This document shows positions 27,138 to 35,318 of a stretch of 64,000 bases of DNA, piece after piece; the first letter of the stretch is position 1, and each line of letters begins with the position of its first letter. Under the pieces are notes generated by a model. That model searched no databases, was not told where the DNA came from, and was given only the letters and a program-made list of their open reading frames with translations. Position numbers and translations under genes: made by a program. The DNA is from Agrococcus carbonis (GTDB lineage: Bacteria; Actinomycetota; Actinomycetes; Actinomycetales; Microbacteriaceae). Where the stretch lies: assembly GCF_900104705.1 (NCBI RefSeq), contig NZ_LT629734.1:1488001-1552000 (forward strand), written 5' to 3'.

Positions 27138-28094
27138 CTACGGCAGATCGAGCACGAGCTTGCCCCGCGTCTCCCCGGCGGCGAGCAGCGCGAGCGCCGC
27201 CGGGGCTTCTTCGAACGGCAGCACCCGATCGATCGTGCGCTCGACGTCGGCGGGCGCGAGCATCGCGGCGGCCTCCTCGAGCAGCGCACCCGACTGCGGC
27301 ACGGCGAGCACGCGCACGACCTTGCCCGTCGCGCGCCCGATGGCCGGGCCCAGCAGCGCGGTGGCGAGCAGCACGCGCGTGCACCCACCGACCAGCAGGT
27401 ACTGCCCGCCGGGACGCAGCGACCGGTGCACGCGGCGCGGCGGCCGCTGCCCCACGAGGTCGACGATGCGGTCGTAGCGGTCGCGGTCGTCGGCCCAGTC
27501 GCGCGCGCCGATGTCGATCGCCTCGTCGGCGCCGGAGCGCAGCAGGTGCTCGGCCTTGTCGCCGCGGTCGGCGGCGGTCACGGACGCGCCCAGCCGTCGC
27601 GCGAGCGCCAGCAGGAAGGTGCCGCCGGAGCCGCCAGCGCCGTTGACCAGCAGCCGGTCGCCGATGCGCAGCCCTGCGGTGGCGCGGTGCGCGATCGACG
27701 CCGCCTGCGGCATGGCGGCCGCTTGCGCGAAGGTGAGGTCGGCGGGCTTCCGCGCGAGCAGCCGCTCGGGCGTCACGGCGTACTCGGCGAGCGCGCCGCG
27801 GTAGCCCGGCAGCTCGCCGTGCACCTCATCGCCGGGCGCGAAGCGCGTGACGCCGTCGCCCACGGCCGTCACGACGCCCGCGACGTCGGAGCCCGGCACG
27901 GGATGCCGTGGCCGAGCGAGGCCGCCGAGCCGGGCGTAGAACGGGGTGCCGGCGAGGTTCTCGCGATCCGAGCCGTTCAGTCCGGCGGCTCGCACTCGCA
28001 CGAGCACCTGCCCGTCGCCCGGCTCCGGCACGTCGAGGTCGCCGAAGCGCAGCACATCGGACGAGCCGTAGCGGTCCTGGATGAGCGCGCGCAT
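27138..28094 (-). CDS. Quinone oxidoreductase-like MDR dehydrogenase
   Basis: 318-aa medium-chain reductase without the zinc-ligand pattern, hence closer to NADPH:quinone oxidoreductases. Visible: VRVRAAGLNGSDREN, GSDVAGVVTAVGDGVTRFAPGDEV, and the nucleotide motif LVNGAGGSGGTFLLALARRLGA. The substrate is unknown. The ATG at 28094 follows AAGGGG. It is monocistronic, with 191 bp to the next upstream gene and 227 bp to the esterase start. Confidence 0.88.
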   Translation of the reverse strand: MRALIQDRYGSSDVLRFGDLDVPEPGDGQVLVRVRAAGLNGSDRENLAGTPFYARLGGLARPRHPVPGSDVAGVVTAVGDGVTRFAPGDEVHGELPGYRGALAEYAVTPERLLARKPADLTFAQAAAMPQAASIAHRATAGLRIGDRLLVNGAGGSGGTFLLALARRLGASVTAADRGDKAEHLLRSGADEAIDIGARDWADDRDRYDRIVDLVGQRPPRRVHRSLRPGGQYLLVGGCTRVLLATALLGPAIGRATGKVVRVLAVPQSGALLEEAAAMLAPADVERTIDRVLPFEEAPAALALLAAGETRGKLVLDLP

Positions 28095-28285
28095 GGCGAT
28101 CCCCTTCTGCAACGCACCGCGCGGGTCGTTCGCCGCCGCGGCGCCGCTGGTCACCGTCACGGTACTCGAGCCGCTGCCGACCATCGTTCGAGGCGGCGCG
28201 AGCGTCGAGGACGCGGCACCCGTGACGGCTAACGTTCTAAGCCAGGTGCTCGCGGCGTCCCGACCCGTCGGCGGGTCCCGGCGGC

Positions 28286-28867
28286 TCAGCCCTTCGCGGC
28301 CTTCGCGGCGGCCTTCGCCGCCTGCTTCGTCGCCCGCACCTCGGCGAGCGATGCGGCATCGACGATGTCGGCCACCGAGCGCTTCGCGCCGGCCTCGCCG
28401 TACGGGCCCGCCGCATCCGCCCACCCGGCGCCGTCGAAGCCGCACTGCTTGCCCAGGAGCGCGAGGAAGATCTTGGCCTTCTGCTCGCCGAAGCCGGGCA
28501 GCGCCTGCAGGCGGCGCAGCACCTCGGCGCCGTCGGGGTCGCCCTGCCGCCAGATGGCGCCGGCGTCGCCGCCCCAGTCGTCAACCACGGCCGCCGCGAG
28601 CGCCTGCACGCGGCCGGCCATCGAGCCGGGGAATCGGTGCACCGCGGGCTTCTCGGCGAACGCCGCCTTGAACTGCTCCGGGTCCATGCGGGCGACCGCG
28701 GATGCGTCGAGGCCGCCGAGGCGGTCGCGCAGCTTCGCGGGCCCCGCGAAGGCGGTCTCCATCGGCACCTGCTGGTCGAGCAGCATGCCGGTGAGGAGCG
28801 CGAAGTCGTCGTCGGAGAGCAGGCGATCGGCCGCGTCGTCGCCGGTGATGTGCAGGTCTCGGGTCAT
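28286..28867 (-). CDS. HhH-GPD-family DNA glycosylase-like protein
   Basis: 193 aa. The helix-hairpin-helix with Gly/Pro loop is seen as LQALPGFGEQKAKIFLALLG; the N-terminal part has DFALLTGMLLDQQVPMETAF, typical of the uncharacterised short HhH-GPD base-excision group. The catalytic Lys/Asp pair of classic glycosylases is not certain. The C-terminal 15 residues are an Ala/Lys tail (KQAAKAAAKAAKG). Damage specificity is unknown. Confidence 0.87.
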   Translation of the reverse strand: MTRDLHITGDDAADRLLSDDDFALLTGMLLDQQVPMETAFAGPAKLRDRLGGLDASAVARMDPEQFKAAFAEKPAVHRFPGSMAGRVQALAAAVVDDWGGDAGAIWRQGDPDGAEVLRRLQALPGFGEQKAKIFLALLGKQCGFDGAGWADAAGPYGEAGAKRSVADIVDAASLAEVRATKQAAKAAAKAAKG

Positions 28868-28918
28868 GGCTCCAGCGTGCCACGAGCCCGGCCGTCCGCG
28901 GAGGCCCCGACACGAGGG

Positions 28919-28951
28919 GCGCCCCCACCTGGTCACGACAGGTGGGGGCGC
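28919..28951. terminator. Strong hairpin in the 5' region of divergent genes
   Basis: Perfect 13-bp GC-rich stem (GCGCCCCCACCTG with its complement) and a 7-base loop. It lies upstream of both neighbouring genes rather than after either, so it may be an attenuator, or the end of a small transcript running rightward or leftward through 28950-29000. Confidence 0.6.
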
Positions 28952-28960
28952 TGGACTCTT

Positions 28961-28971
28961 AGTGTGACACT
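28961..28971. promoter_or_regulatory. Palindrome in divergent promoter region
   Basis: AGTGTGACACT, a perfect 5-1-5 palindrome next to AT-richer sequence. On the minus strand TTGACA (28984-28989) lies about 12 bases before it, which resembles a minus-35. The regulator is unknown. Confidence 0.4.
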
Positions 28972-29059
28972 GTTACGCAACTTGTCAAGGACATTCGCCG
29001 ACGATCTCCGGAAGGGGGCTCACGGCCCCTTCTGAGGGGACGCGCGAGAGGATGGGCGC

Positions 29060-29320
29060 ATGCAGATGAAGCGCTCGAATCCGACCGCGTGGTGGGCGTT
29101 CTGGATCGGCCTGCTGGGCCTCATCCTCATGCCCATACCGCTCTTCATCGGGTTCTTCCTCGGCGGCGGGCTCGGGGCCTTCGCCGGCGTCCTCACGATC
29201 ATCGCGCTGCTGAAGTCGCGCCACTCGGGCGGTCGCGGCATCGCGCCCGCCGTCTTCGCGGGCATCTTCGTGGTGCTCACCTTCGTCGGCATCTCCAACG
29301 GCGGCGGCATCATCTGGTGA
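29060..29320 (+). CDS. Small membrane protein (two to three helices)
   Basis: 86 aa, hydrophobic almost throughout (WIGLLGLILMPIPLFIGFFL; AVFAGIFVVLTFVGISNGGG), of the DUF4190-like size class but not assigned. Its 3' end overlaps the convergent gene by 11 bp. GAGGAT occurs six bases before the ATG. Function unknown. Confidence 0.65.
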   Translation: MQMKRSNPTAWWAFWIGLLGLILMPIPLFIGFFLGGGLGAFAGVLTIIALLKSRHSGGRGIAPAVFAGIFVVLTFVGISNGGGIIW

Positions 29321-29780
29321 CGGGGGACGCCTGATCCGCGACGGGTCGCTCGCCCAGCAGCGCCCGTGCCGCGAGCGCAAGGAGCGCGACGAGCCCCACG
29401 ATGAGCGCGCCGTCGGCGGCGATGTAGAGCACGTGCATGCCCGAGCCGCCCGCGCTCTCGCCGGCGACCACCGCATCCGTCGTGCCCTGCATCATCGGGC
29501 GGATCACGAGCGCCTTGACGGCGAGCACCACGGCGAGCACGAGGGCGACGATGCGCTCGGGCCGCGGAGCGCGCGAGGCCAGCACCGCGACCAGCAGCAG
29601 CGCGACGAGGACCGCCTCGACGATGTTCATGGCGGCGAAGACCAGCCGCCCGATGCCCAGGCCGAGCGGCACGGTGATGCCGGGGGCCTGGAACTTGAGC
29701 GGCGTCTCGATGAGCGAGATGCCGATGATGAGGCCCAGCCAGATCGCGGGCAGGACGAGGCGCGACGCACGGGCGAGCAT
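29310..29780 (-). CDS. Four-helix membrane protein of unknown function
   Basis: 156 aa with four hydrophobic segments; conserved-looking blocks are IWLGLIIGISLIETPLKFQAPG and MNIVEAVLVALL. Similar integral membrane proteins are widespread in actinobacteria but uncharacterised. TAGATT lies six bases before its ATG on the minus strand (29787-29792). It is divergent from zwf across 68 bp. Confidence 0.75.
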   Translation of the reverse strand: MLARASRLVLPAIWLGLIIGISLIETPLKFQAPGITVPLGLGIGRLVFAAMNIVEAVLVALLLVAVLASRAPRPERIVALVLAVVLAVKALVIRPMMQGTTDAVVAGESAGGSGMHVLYIAADGALIVGLVALLALAARALLGERPVADQASPVTR

Positions 29781-29786
29781 GCTGCC

Positions 29787-29792
29787 AATCTA
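29787..29792 (-). promoter_or_regulatory. Putative minus-10 of the four-helix membrane protein gene
   Basis: TAGATT on the minus strand, then six bases and the ATG at 29780. Confidence 0.4.
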
Positions 29793-29836
29793 CGCTCGGC
29801 GGCGGATGCGCCGGGCCGCGCGCAGGCGCGCAGTGC

Positions 29837-29842
29837 CAGGAT
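29837..29842 (+). promoter_or_regulatory. Putative minus-10 of the G6PDH gene
   Basis: CAGGAT, then six bases and the ATG at 29849. Confidence 0.35.
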
Positions 29843-29848
29843 CGGTGC

Positions 29849-31228
29849 ATGGCATCGCAGCCCTCGACGACCCTCCTCATCCTCGGCGCATCCGGCGACC
29901 TGACCAGCCGCCTGCTGCTGCCCGGCATCGCGACGCTGCTGCGCGCCGAGCCCGACCGCCGGGTCGACGTCGTCGGCGCCGACCTGCGCGAGCTCACCGC
30001 CGACGACTGGCACGATCGCGTGCACACGGCGCTCCAGCTCGACGGCGTCGTCGGGCCGGGCGCGAAGGCCGTGCTGCGCTCGACCCGCTACGTCGCCGGC
30101 GACGCGACCGACCCCGCGTCGCTGCGGGCGCTGCTCGAGAGCATCGACTGCGACCGCCTCGTCATCTACTTCGCGCTGCCGCCGCAGGTGACCGAGCCCG
30201 TGTGCCGCGCGCTCGAGCAGACAGGCGTGCCCGAGGGCACGATCCTCGCGATCGAGAAGCCCTTCGGCGCGAGCCTCGAGTCGGCGCGCGAGCTCAACGC
30301 CCTCGTGACGCGCATCGTGCCCGAGGATCGCGTCTTCCGCATCGACCACTTCCTCGGCCTCCACACCGTGCTCAACCTGCTCGGCCTCCGCTTCGCGAAC
30401 CGGCTGCTCGAGCCGGTCTGGGATCGCGACAGCATCGCGAAGGTCGAGGTGCTCTACGACGAGACGGTCACGCTCGAGGGCCGCGCCGGCTACTACGACC
30501 GCAACGGGGCGCTGCGCGACATGATCCAGTCGCACCTCCTGCAGATCATGGCGCTCATCGCGATCGAGCCGATCGCGAGCGTCGCCGCGCGCGACCTGCG
30601 CGACGCCGTGGGGCAGGTGCTGCGCGCCGCCCGCGTCGCCGACCCGGTCGCGCACTCGCGGCGCGCGCGCTACACCGCGGGCAGCATCGACGGCCGCGAG
30701 GTGCCCGACTACGTCGCCGAGGAGGGCGTCGACGCGTCGCTCGGCACCGAGACGCTCGCCGAGGTACAGGTCGAGGTCGCGACCGCGCGCTGGGCGGGGG
30801 TGCCCTTCATCCTGCGCTCGGGCAAGTCGCTCGCGGGCGTGCGCAAGCGCGCCATCATCCACTGGCGGCCGCCGGCGCTCGTGCCCGAGGGCTTCGCCGG
30901 GCGCGACACCCCCGACCGGCTCGTGATCGACTTCAAGCCCGACGGCTTCGAGCTCCACATCACGACGAACGGCTCCGGTGACCCCTTCACCCTCGAGCAG
31001 ACGGTGCTGCGGGGCGAGCTCGGCGGGGGCGCCCTGCTGCCGTACGGCGAGGTGCTCGCCTCGATCCTCGACGGCGATCCGCGGCTCGCGGTGCGCGGCG
31101 ACGCCGCCGAGGAGTGCTGGCGCATCATCGAGCCCGTGCTCGAGGCGTGGCGGGCGGATGCGGTGCCCATGCAGGAGTACGCGGCGGGCTCCCTGGGGCC
31201 CGGCTGGGACACCGACGGCGATATCTGA
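29849..31228 (+). CDS. zwf: Glucose-6-phosphate dehydrogenase
   Basis: Oxidises glucose 6-phosphate to 6-phosphogluconolactone with NADP+ or NAD+. It is 459 aa, about 30-50 residues shorter than common actinobacterial Zwf. The Rossmann motif is LILGASGDLTSRLLLPG and the active-site block FRIDHFLGLHTVLNLLGLR contains the catalytic His (about residue 167). It stands alone with no gnd, pgl, opcA or tal beside it, so it may be a second Zwf or an F420-independent variant; the main oxidative pentose-phosphate operon would be elsewhere. Confidence 0.92.
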   Translation: MASQPSTTLLILGASGDLTSRLLLPGIATLLRAEPDRRVDVVGADLRELTADDWHDRVHTALQLDGVVGPGAKAVLRSTRYVAGDATDPASLRALLESIDCDRLVIYFALPPQVTEPVCRALEQTGVPEGTILAIEKPFGASLESARELNALVTRIVPEDRVFRIDHFLGLHTVLNLLGLRFANRLLEPVWDRDSIAKVEVLYDETVTLEGRAGYYDRNGALRDMIQSHLLQIMALIAIEPIASVAARDLRDAVGQVLRAARVADPVAHSRRARYTAGSIDGREVPDYVAEEGVDASLGTETLAEVQVEVATARWAGVPFILRSGKSLAGVRKRAIIHWRPPALVPEGFAGRDTPDRLVIDFKPDGFELHITTNGSGDPFTLEQTVLRGELGGGALLPYGEVLASILDGDPRLAVRGDAAEECWRIIEPVLEAWRADAVPMQEYAAGSLGPGWDTDGDI

Positions 31229-31339
31229 TCGCCCGCGGCGGAACCGCTGGCGGGCCGCGGTCGCGCCGAATACCCTGGAAGCCGTGACCGCATCCCTCGC
31301 TCTCGCCGCGCGCCCGCGCCGCGCGATCGACGGTTCGCG

Positions 31340-32080
31340 ATGAAGCACGGCACGCACACCGGCGCCGTCCCGCAGCCCGACGAGTCCGCCGACCTCGCAC
31401 CCGCGGCGTTCGAGCCGCGACGCTTCGACGCCGACGGCGACCCCACGCGCGAGGAGTCGCTCGCGCGGCTGCTCGGCGGCGGCAAGGCCGCGATCGAGGG
31501 CAGCGTGCCGCCGATCGCCTTCCTGATCGCCTGGCTCGCGAGCGGCGGCGAGCTCCTCACCGCCGTCGTGTGGTCGCTCGCCGCGAGCGCCGCGACCCTC
31601 GTCTACGCGCTCGTCGAGCGCCGCCGGCCGAAGGCCGTCCTGATCGGCATGCTCATGACGGTGATCGCGGCGATCGTCGCCTACTACACGGGCGAGGCGC
31701 GCAACTTCTTCCTCATCCAGCTGCTCTCGAACGCCGCGAGCGCGCTCGCGTGGATCGTCTCCATCGCGATCGGCTGGCCGTTCCTCGGCATCATCGTCGG
31801 CGGCCTCATCGGCACGAAGACGCGATGGCGCAAGGACCCGGTGCTCCTGCGCGCCTACCAGCGCGCCTCGTGGATCTGGGTGATGCAGTACGTCATCCGC
31901 GTCGTCGTGTTCTCGGTGCTCTGGTGGCTCGACGAGACGACGTGGCTCGCGATCATGCGCGCGGCGCTCACCTACCCGCTCATCATCGCGTGCATCGCGG
32001 TGTCGGGTTGGGTGCTGTTCGCGTCGATCCCGAAGTCGCACCCGGGCATCCGCAAGCCGCGCGTGCCCTCGCTCGACTAG
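31340..32080 (+). CDS. DUF3159 membrane protein
   Basis: 246 aa. A cytosolic N terminus of about 55 residues (ESLARLLGGGKAAIEGSVPP) precedes five to six membrane helices. The conserved DUF3159 blocks ARNFFLIQLLSNAASALAWI and IGWPFLGIIVGGLIGTKTRWRKDP are present. Family function is unknown; in actinobacteria it usually neighbours DNA-metabolism or potassium-transport genes, which is not the case here. Confidence 0.88.
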   Translation: MKHGTHTGAVPQPDESADLAPAAFEPRRFDADGDPTREESLARLLGGGKAAIEGSVPPIAFLIAWLASGGELLTAVVWSLAASAATLVYALVERRRPKAVLIGMLMTVIAAIVAYYTGEARNFFLIQLLSNAASALAWIVSIAIGWPFLGIIVGGLIGTKTRWRKDPVLLRAYQRASWIWVMQYVIRVVVFSVLWWLDETTWLAIMRAALTYPLIIACIAVSGWVLFASIPKSHPGIRKPRVPSLD

Positions 32081-32154
32081 CCGCTCGCGGTTCTCCACAG
32101 ACGCGCCGCGATCCGTTGCGGATGCGGTGGGCCGGGCGTACAGTGCGGGGCAAG

Positions 32155-32233
32155 GAAGCGATGCGGACCGACCAGGCGCCTTCACCACTCCTTGCGAATG
32201 AGCAAGCGCCATTGAGCCAGTCCGCATCGCTTC
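32155..32233. repeat. 79-bp structured inverted-repeat element
   Basis: Perfect 14-bp arms GAAGCGATGCGGAC (32155-32168) and its complement (32220-32233) enclose 51 bp that fold further: GGCG/CGCC and a CTTGC/GCAAG hairpin (32191-32206). It lies between DUF3159 and the REP cluster. It may be a miniature repeat or a small structured RNA; no coding potential is seen. Confidence 0.55.
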
Positions 32234-32242
32234 TCTGTGCGC

Positions 32243-32412
32243 TGGTCTCGTGACGCGTGCACCTTCGGTGCGCGCTCCTCGACCAACGGCTGCTCGCTTC
32301 CGGCGACGCGTAGGCGCAGCCCCCGCCCGCTCGTCGAGTAGGCCCGCAGGGCCGCATCGAGACGGGACGGCCGGGTCTCGATACGCCGGCTGCGCCGGCT
32401 ACTCGACCAGCG
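32243..32412. repeat. Cluster of REP-like palindromes (REPIN-like pair)
   Basis: Three units occur: 32243-32288 (the form also captured in hemY), 32330-32362 (the form interrupted by IS110) and 32375-32412 (GTCTCGATACGCC, a small palindrome, then GGCTACTCGACC). The last two are in inverted orientation to each other, as in paired REP elements. The gene-free stretch 32081-32614 consists of this cluster, the structured element before it, the tandem array after it and the gntR promoter. Confidence 0.75.
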
Positions 32413-32540
32413 AGGGAGCGGCCCCGCCCGCGCCGGCTACTCGACCAGCGAGGGAGCGGCCCCGCCCGCGCCGGCTACTCGACCAGCGAGGGAGCGGCCC
32501 CGCCCGCGCCGGTCACTCGACCAGCGAGGGAGCGGCCCCG
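32395..32540. repeat. Tandem array, 38-bp unit, about four copies
   Basis: Units start at 32395, 32433, 32471 and 32509. Each begins CCGGCTACTCGACCAGCGAG and ends in a GC-rich tail; the fourth has TC for TA in the CTAC core and a diverged end. The array is an expansion of the last REP half. Confidence 0.9.
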
Positions 32541-32549
32541 TCGGTCCGC

Positions 32550-32594
32550 TTGCGCTCGATGCTCCGCAATCGTATTGTGTTACTGAACTAATAC
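32550..32594 (+). promoter_or_regulatory. gntR promoter and operator
   Basis: Minus-35-like TTGCGC (32550-32555), 17 bases, minus-10 TATTGT (32573-32578). Overlapping the minus-10 and the start point is the imperfect palindrome GTGTTACTGAACTAATAC (32577-32594; 12 of 18 positions symmetric), the likely GntR binding site for autoregulation. This is the most AT-rich stretch nearby. Confidence 0.6.
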
Positions 32595-32614
32595 AGTCAG
32601 ACAGACGGGGAGCC

Positions 32615-33013
32615 ATGGAGTTCGACAGCGCGCAGCCGATCTGGCTCCAGCTCGTCGGCGAGTTCGCCCGCCGGATCGCCGCGGGCGAGTGGCAGCCCGG
32701 CGCGCGCATCACTGCGGTGCGCGAGCTCGCGGCCGACCTGCAGGTCAACCCCAACACCATCCAGCGCGCGTTCGGCGAGCTCGAGCGGCAGGAGCTCGTG
32801 CGCGCCGAGCGCACCGCCGGCCGCTTCGTCACGGACGACGACGCGCGCATCACCGCCCTCCGGCGACGGCTCGTCGCCGATGCGGCCGAGGACTTCTCGC
32901 GCCGCGCCATCGGGGTCGGGCTCAGCCTGACCGACGCACAGCACCTCCTCGCCGAGAGATGGGACGACCATGACCGTGACCGACGACCGACCGACGACCG
33001 GGCAGCGAGGTGA
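32615..33013 (+). CDS. GntR-family regulator, YtrA subfamily
   Basis: 132 aa: a winged helix (PIWLQLVGEFARRIAAGEWQPG, then ITAVRELAADLQVNPNTIQRAF) with only a short helical C-terminal extension, as in YtrA-type repressors of ABC operons. GGGGAG precedes the ATG. It leads the operon with an ABC ATPase and permease, overlapping the ATPase start by 44 bp. It is expected to repress the operon until a cell-envelope or drug signal is present. Confidence 0.93.
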   Translation: MEFDSAQPIWLQLVGEFARRIAAGEWQPGARITAVRELAADLQVNPNTIQRAFGELERQELVRAERTAGRFVTDDDARITALRRRLVADAAEDFSRRAIGVGLSLTDAQHLLAERWDDHDRDRRPTDDRAAR

Positions 33014-33716
33014 CGACGTGACCGCGCCCGCGATCGAGATCCACGGCCTCGTGAAGGCCTACGGGGCGAAGCGCGCCCTCGACGGCCTCGACCTCACCCT
33101 CCCCTACGGCCGCATCGTGGGCCTCCTCGGCGAGAACGGCTGCGGCAAGACGACGCTCCTCAAGGTGCTCGCGGGCGTGCTCGCCGACTACGAGGGCGAC
33201 GTGCGCATCGCCGGCCACGAGCCCGGTCCGCGCTCGAAGGCGCACGTCTCGTTCCTGCCCGACGTCTCGTTCCTGAGCGACGCCGCCCGCGTGCGCGACT
33301 GCATCCGCCTCTACGACGACTGCTTCGACGACTTCGACGCCGCGAAGGCGCACGAGCTCATCGGCTTCTTCGGCCTCGACGAGTCGACGCGGCTGCGCGA
33401 GATGTCGAAGGGCATGCGCGAGAAGGTGCAGATCTCGCTCGCGATGGCGCGCAGGGCGCGCGTCTACCTGCTCGACGAGCCCATCTCGGGCGTCGACCCG
33501 GCCGCGCGCGACCTGATCCTGCAGGGCGTGCTCCGCAGCCTGTCCGAGGACTCGCTGCTCGTCATCTCCACCCACCTCATCCACGACCTCGAGCCCATCC
33601 TCGACGGCGTCGTGATGATGCGGCACGGCCGCGTGGTGCTCGCCGGCGAGGTCGACGACCTGCGCGCCGAGCACGGCAAGTCCATCGACCAGCTCTTCCG
33701 GGAGGTCTACCGATGA
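32970..33716 (+). CDS. ABC transporter ATP-binding protein
   Basis: 248 aa. Walker A GENGCGKTTLLK, Walker B VYLLDEP, Q-loop region FLPDVSFLSD and switch His in STHLIHDLEP are visible; the signature is degenerate (MSKGMREKVQ in place of LSGGQ). This is the YtrB-like class. The ATG at 32970 lies inside the gntR reading frame end; a GTG at 33018 with GAGG upstream would give a 232-aa protein starting closer to the usual domain. The stop overlaps the permease ATG. Confidence 0.92.
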   Translation: MTVTDDRPTTGQRGDDVTAPAIEIHGLVKAYGAKRALDGLDLTLPYGRIVGLLGENGCGKTTLLKVLAGVLADYEGDVRIAGHEPGPRSKAHVSFLPDVSFLSDAARVRDCIRLYDDCFDDFDAAKAHELIGFFGLDESTRLREMSKGMREKVQISLAMARRARVYLLDEPISGVDPAARDLILQGVLRSLSEDSLLVISTHLIHDLEPILDGVVMMRHGRVVLAGEVDDLRAEHGKSIDQLFREVYR

Positions 33717-34540
33717 TCGGCACGCTCATGAAGCACGAGGCCCTCCGCACCCGCGGGTTCGTGCTCACCATCGCGGGCGCCGGGGTCGGCCTCGCCGTCG
33801 TCGGCTCGCTCATGGCCCTCACGGGCTGGCCCGTGCTCTCGCAGTTCGGCGTCGTGCTCGGGTTCATCGGCGCGTTCGGGATGCTGCCGGCGCTGCAGCT
33901 CGCGCTCGGCATCGACTACTGGCGCAGCAGCTACGGCCGCATCGGCTACTTCACCCAGACGCTGCCGGTGCGCGGCTCGCGCATCTACCGCGCCAAGCTC
34001 CTGTGGGCGCTGCTCGTCATGCTCGCGGGGCTCGTCGCGACCGTGGGCCTCTGGTGGGTCGTGATGCTCGGCGCCGCGCCCACCATGCTGGGCCTCACGG
34101 CAGGCGAGTTCGCGCAGCAGGCGGGCGAGATCCTCGCGGATGCCTTCGCGGCGGCGCCGTGGCTCGTCGCGCTCGGCGCGCCCGCCCTGCTCGTGCTGCT
34201 CTACAGCCTCTCGACGGTGATGTACGCGTGCGCGGCCTCGATCGGCTCGGAGCGATGGCTCCAGCGGCTCGGCTGGGGCGGCCCCGTCGTGGTGTGGTTC
34301 GGCCTCTACACCGTGCTCCAGATCGCCATGTTCGTCGCGATCCTCGCGATCCCCTTCGGCCTCGGCGTCGACGAGGCCGGCGACTTCGGCGTCGTCTCCG
34401 CCGACCTGCTCGGCGCGCTCGTCACCGACACCGACCTGCAGCTCATGCCCATCGGCTTCGTACCGGTGCTCGTCGTCGCGATCGTCGCGATGGTGTGGGC
34501 GACGGTGCGCTCGTGGGACCACCGGGTGTCGCTCGCCTGA
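33713..34540 (+). CDS. ABC transporter permease of the GntR/YtrA-type operon
   Basis: 275 aa with six hydrophobic segments, for example GFVLTIAGAGVGLAVVGSLM and LWALLVMLAGLVATVGLWWV, and an extracytoplasmic-free compact topology. The central block YGRIGYFTQTLPVRGSRIYRAKLLWA is typical of the permeases paired with YtrA-type ATPases. The start overlaps the ATPase stop (ATGA). The exported substrate is unknown; similar operons respond to wall-active peptides. Confidence 0.85.
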   Translation: MIGTLMKHEALRTRGFVLTIAGAGVGLAVVGSLMALTGWPVLSQFGVVLGFIGAFGMLPALQLALGIDYWRSSYGRIGYFTQTLPVRGSRIYRAKLLWALLVMLAGLVATVGLWWVVMLGAAPTMLGLTAGEFAQQAGEILADAFAAAPWLVALGAPALLVLLYSLSTVMYACAASIGSERWLQRLGWGGPVVVWFGLYTVLQIAMFVAILAIPFGLGVDEAGDFGVVSADLLGALVTDTDLQLMPIGFVPVLVVAIVAMVWATVRSWDHRVSLA

Positions 34541-34591
34541 CGCACCCTCCGCATCCGCCGAGACCGCGCCGCGCGCAAGCGCCCGCTCGAC

Positions 34592-34626
34592 CGCCGCGCG
34601 CCCTCGACCGACGAGGGCGCGCGGCG
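34592..34626. terminator. Hairpin terminator of the ABC operon
   Basis: Perfect 15-bp stem with a 5-base loop (ACCGA). It ends exactly where the minus-10 of the next gene begins. Confidence 0.8.
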
Positions 34627-34632
34627 TAGCGT
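34627..34632 (+). promoter_or_regulatory. Putative minus-10 of the PCMT gene
   Basis: TAGCGT followed by seven bases and the ATG at 34640. Confidence 0.4.
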
Positions 34633-34639
34633 GCGGGGC

Positions 34640-35236
34640 ATGAGGGAGCTGCCCGTCGACGCCGAGACCGTGCGGCGCGTGCACGAGGCGATGCGCGCGG
34701 CCGACCGCCGCACCTTCCTGCCGCCGAGCGTGCGGCACCTCGCCGGCGTCGACCGGCCGATCGGGATCGGCTGGGACGCGACGAACTCGCAGCCGTCGAC
34801 CGTCGCGCGCATGCTCGAGCTGCTCGACGCGCGGCCCGGGCACCGCGTGCTCGACGTCGGCGCGGGCTCGGGCTGGACGACCGCGATCCTCGCGGAGCTC
34901 GGCGCCGACGTCACCGGGGTCGAGCTCGTGCCGCAGCTCGTCGAGCAGGGCAGGGCCAACCTCGCCGCGCACGGCGCAGCGCGCGGCCGGAGCGCGCCGC
35001 GCATCGAGCTCGCGACGAAAGGCGCGCTCGGGCTCCCGGACGAGGCGCCGTGGGACCGCATCCTCGTCTCGGCCGACTTCGGCCGCATGCCGCACGCGCT
35101 CGTCGCCCAGCTCGCCGAGGGCGGCCGCATGGTCGCGCCGATCGCGGGCGCGATGCAGGTCGTCGACGTGCACGGCGGTCGGCCCCGCACGCGCACCGAC
35201 GGCATCGGCTACGCCTTCGTGCCGCTCATCGAGTAG
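34640..35236 (+). CDS. Protein-L-isoaspartate O-methyltransferase family protein
   Basis: 198 aa. The SAM-binding motif is VLDVGAGSGWTTAILAELGADVTGVELV; the PCMT hallmark follows the leading TFLPPSVRHLAGVDRPIGIG with NSQPSTVARMLELL. It repairs isoaspartyl residues by methylating them, or is a related methyltransferase. An in-frame GTG at 34631 is possible, but the minus-10-like hexamer supports the ATG. Confidence 0.88.
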   Translation: MRELPVDAETVRRVHEAMRAADRRTFLPPSVRHLAGVDRPIGIGWDATNSQPSTVARMLELLDARPGHRVLDVGAGSGWTTAILAELGADVTGVELVPQLVEQGRANLAAHGAARGRSAPRIELATKGALGLPDEAPWDRILVSADFGRMPHALVAQLAEGGRMVAPIAGAMQVVDVHGGRPRTRTDGIGYAFVPLIE

Positions 35237-35318
35237 CGCGCGCCGCGCCGCCCGCCCGCCGTCCCCGGCCAGCATGGGCGGGCGCACTAGGGTGGCGGCA
35301 CGACGTGAGGAGGCGCGG

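Noticed and set aside
32395..32540. Possible CRISPR array
   Set aside because: The units are contiguous 38-bp tandem copies without variable spacers and no cas genes are near.
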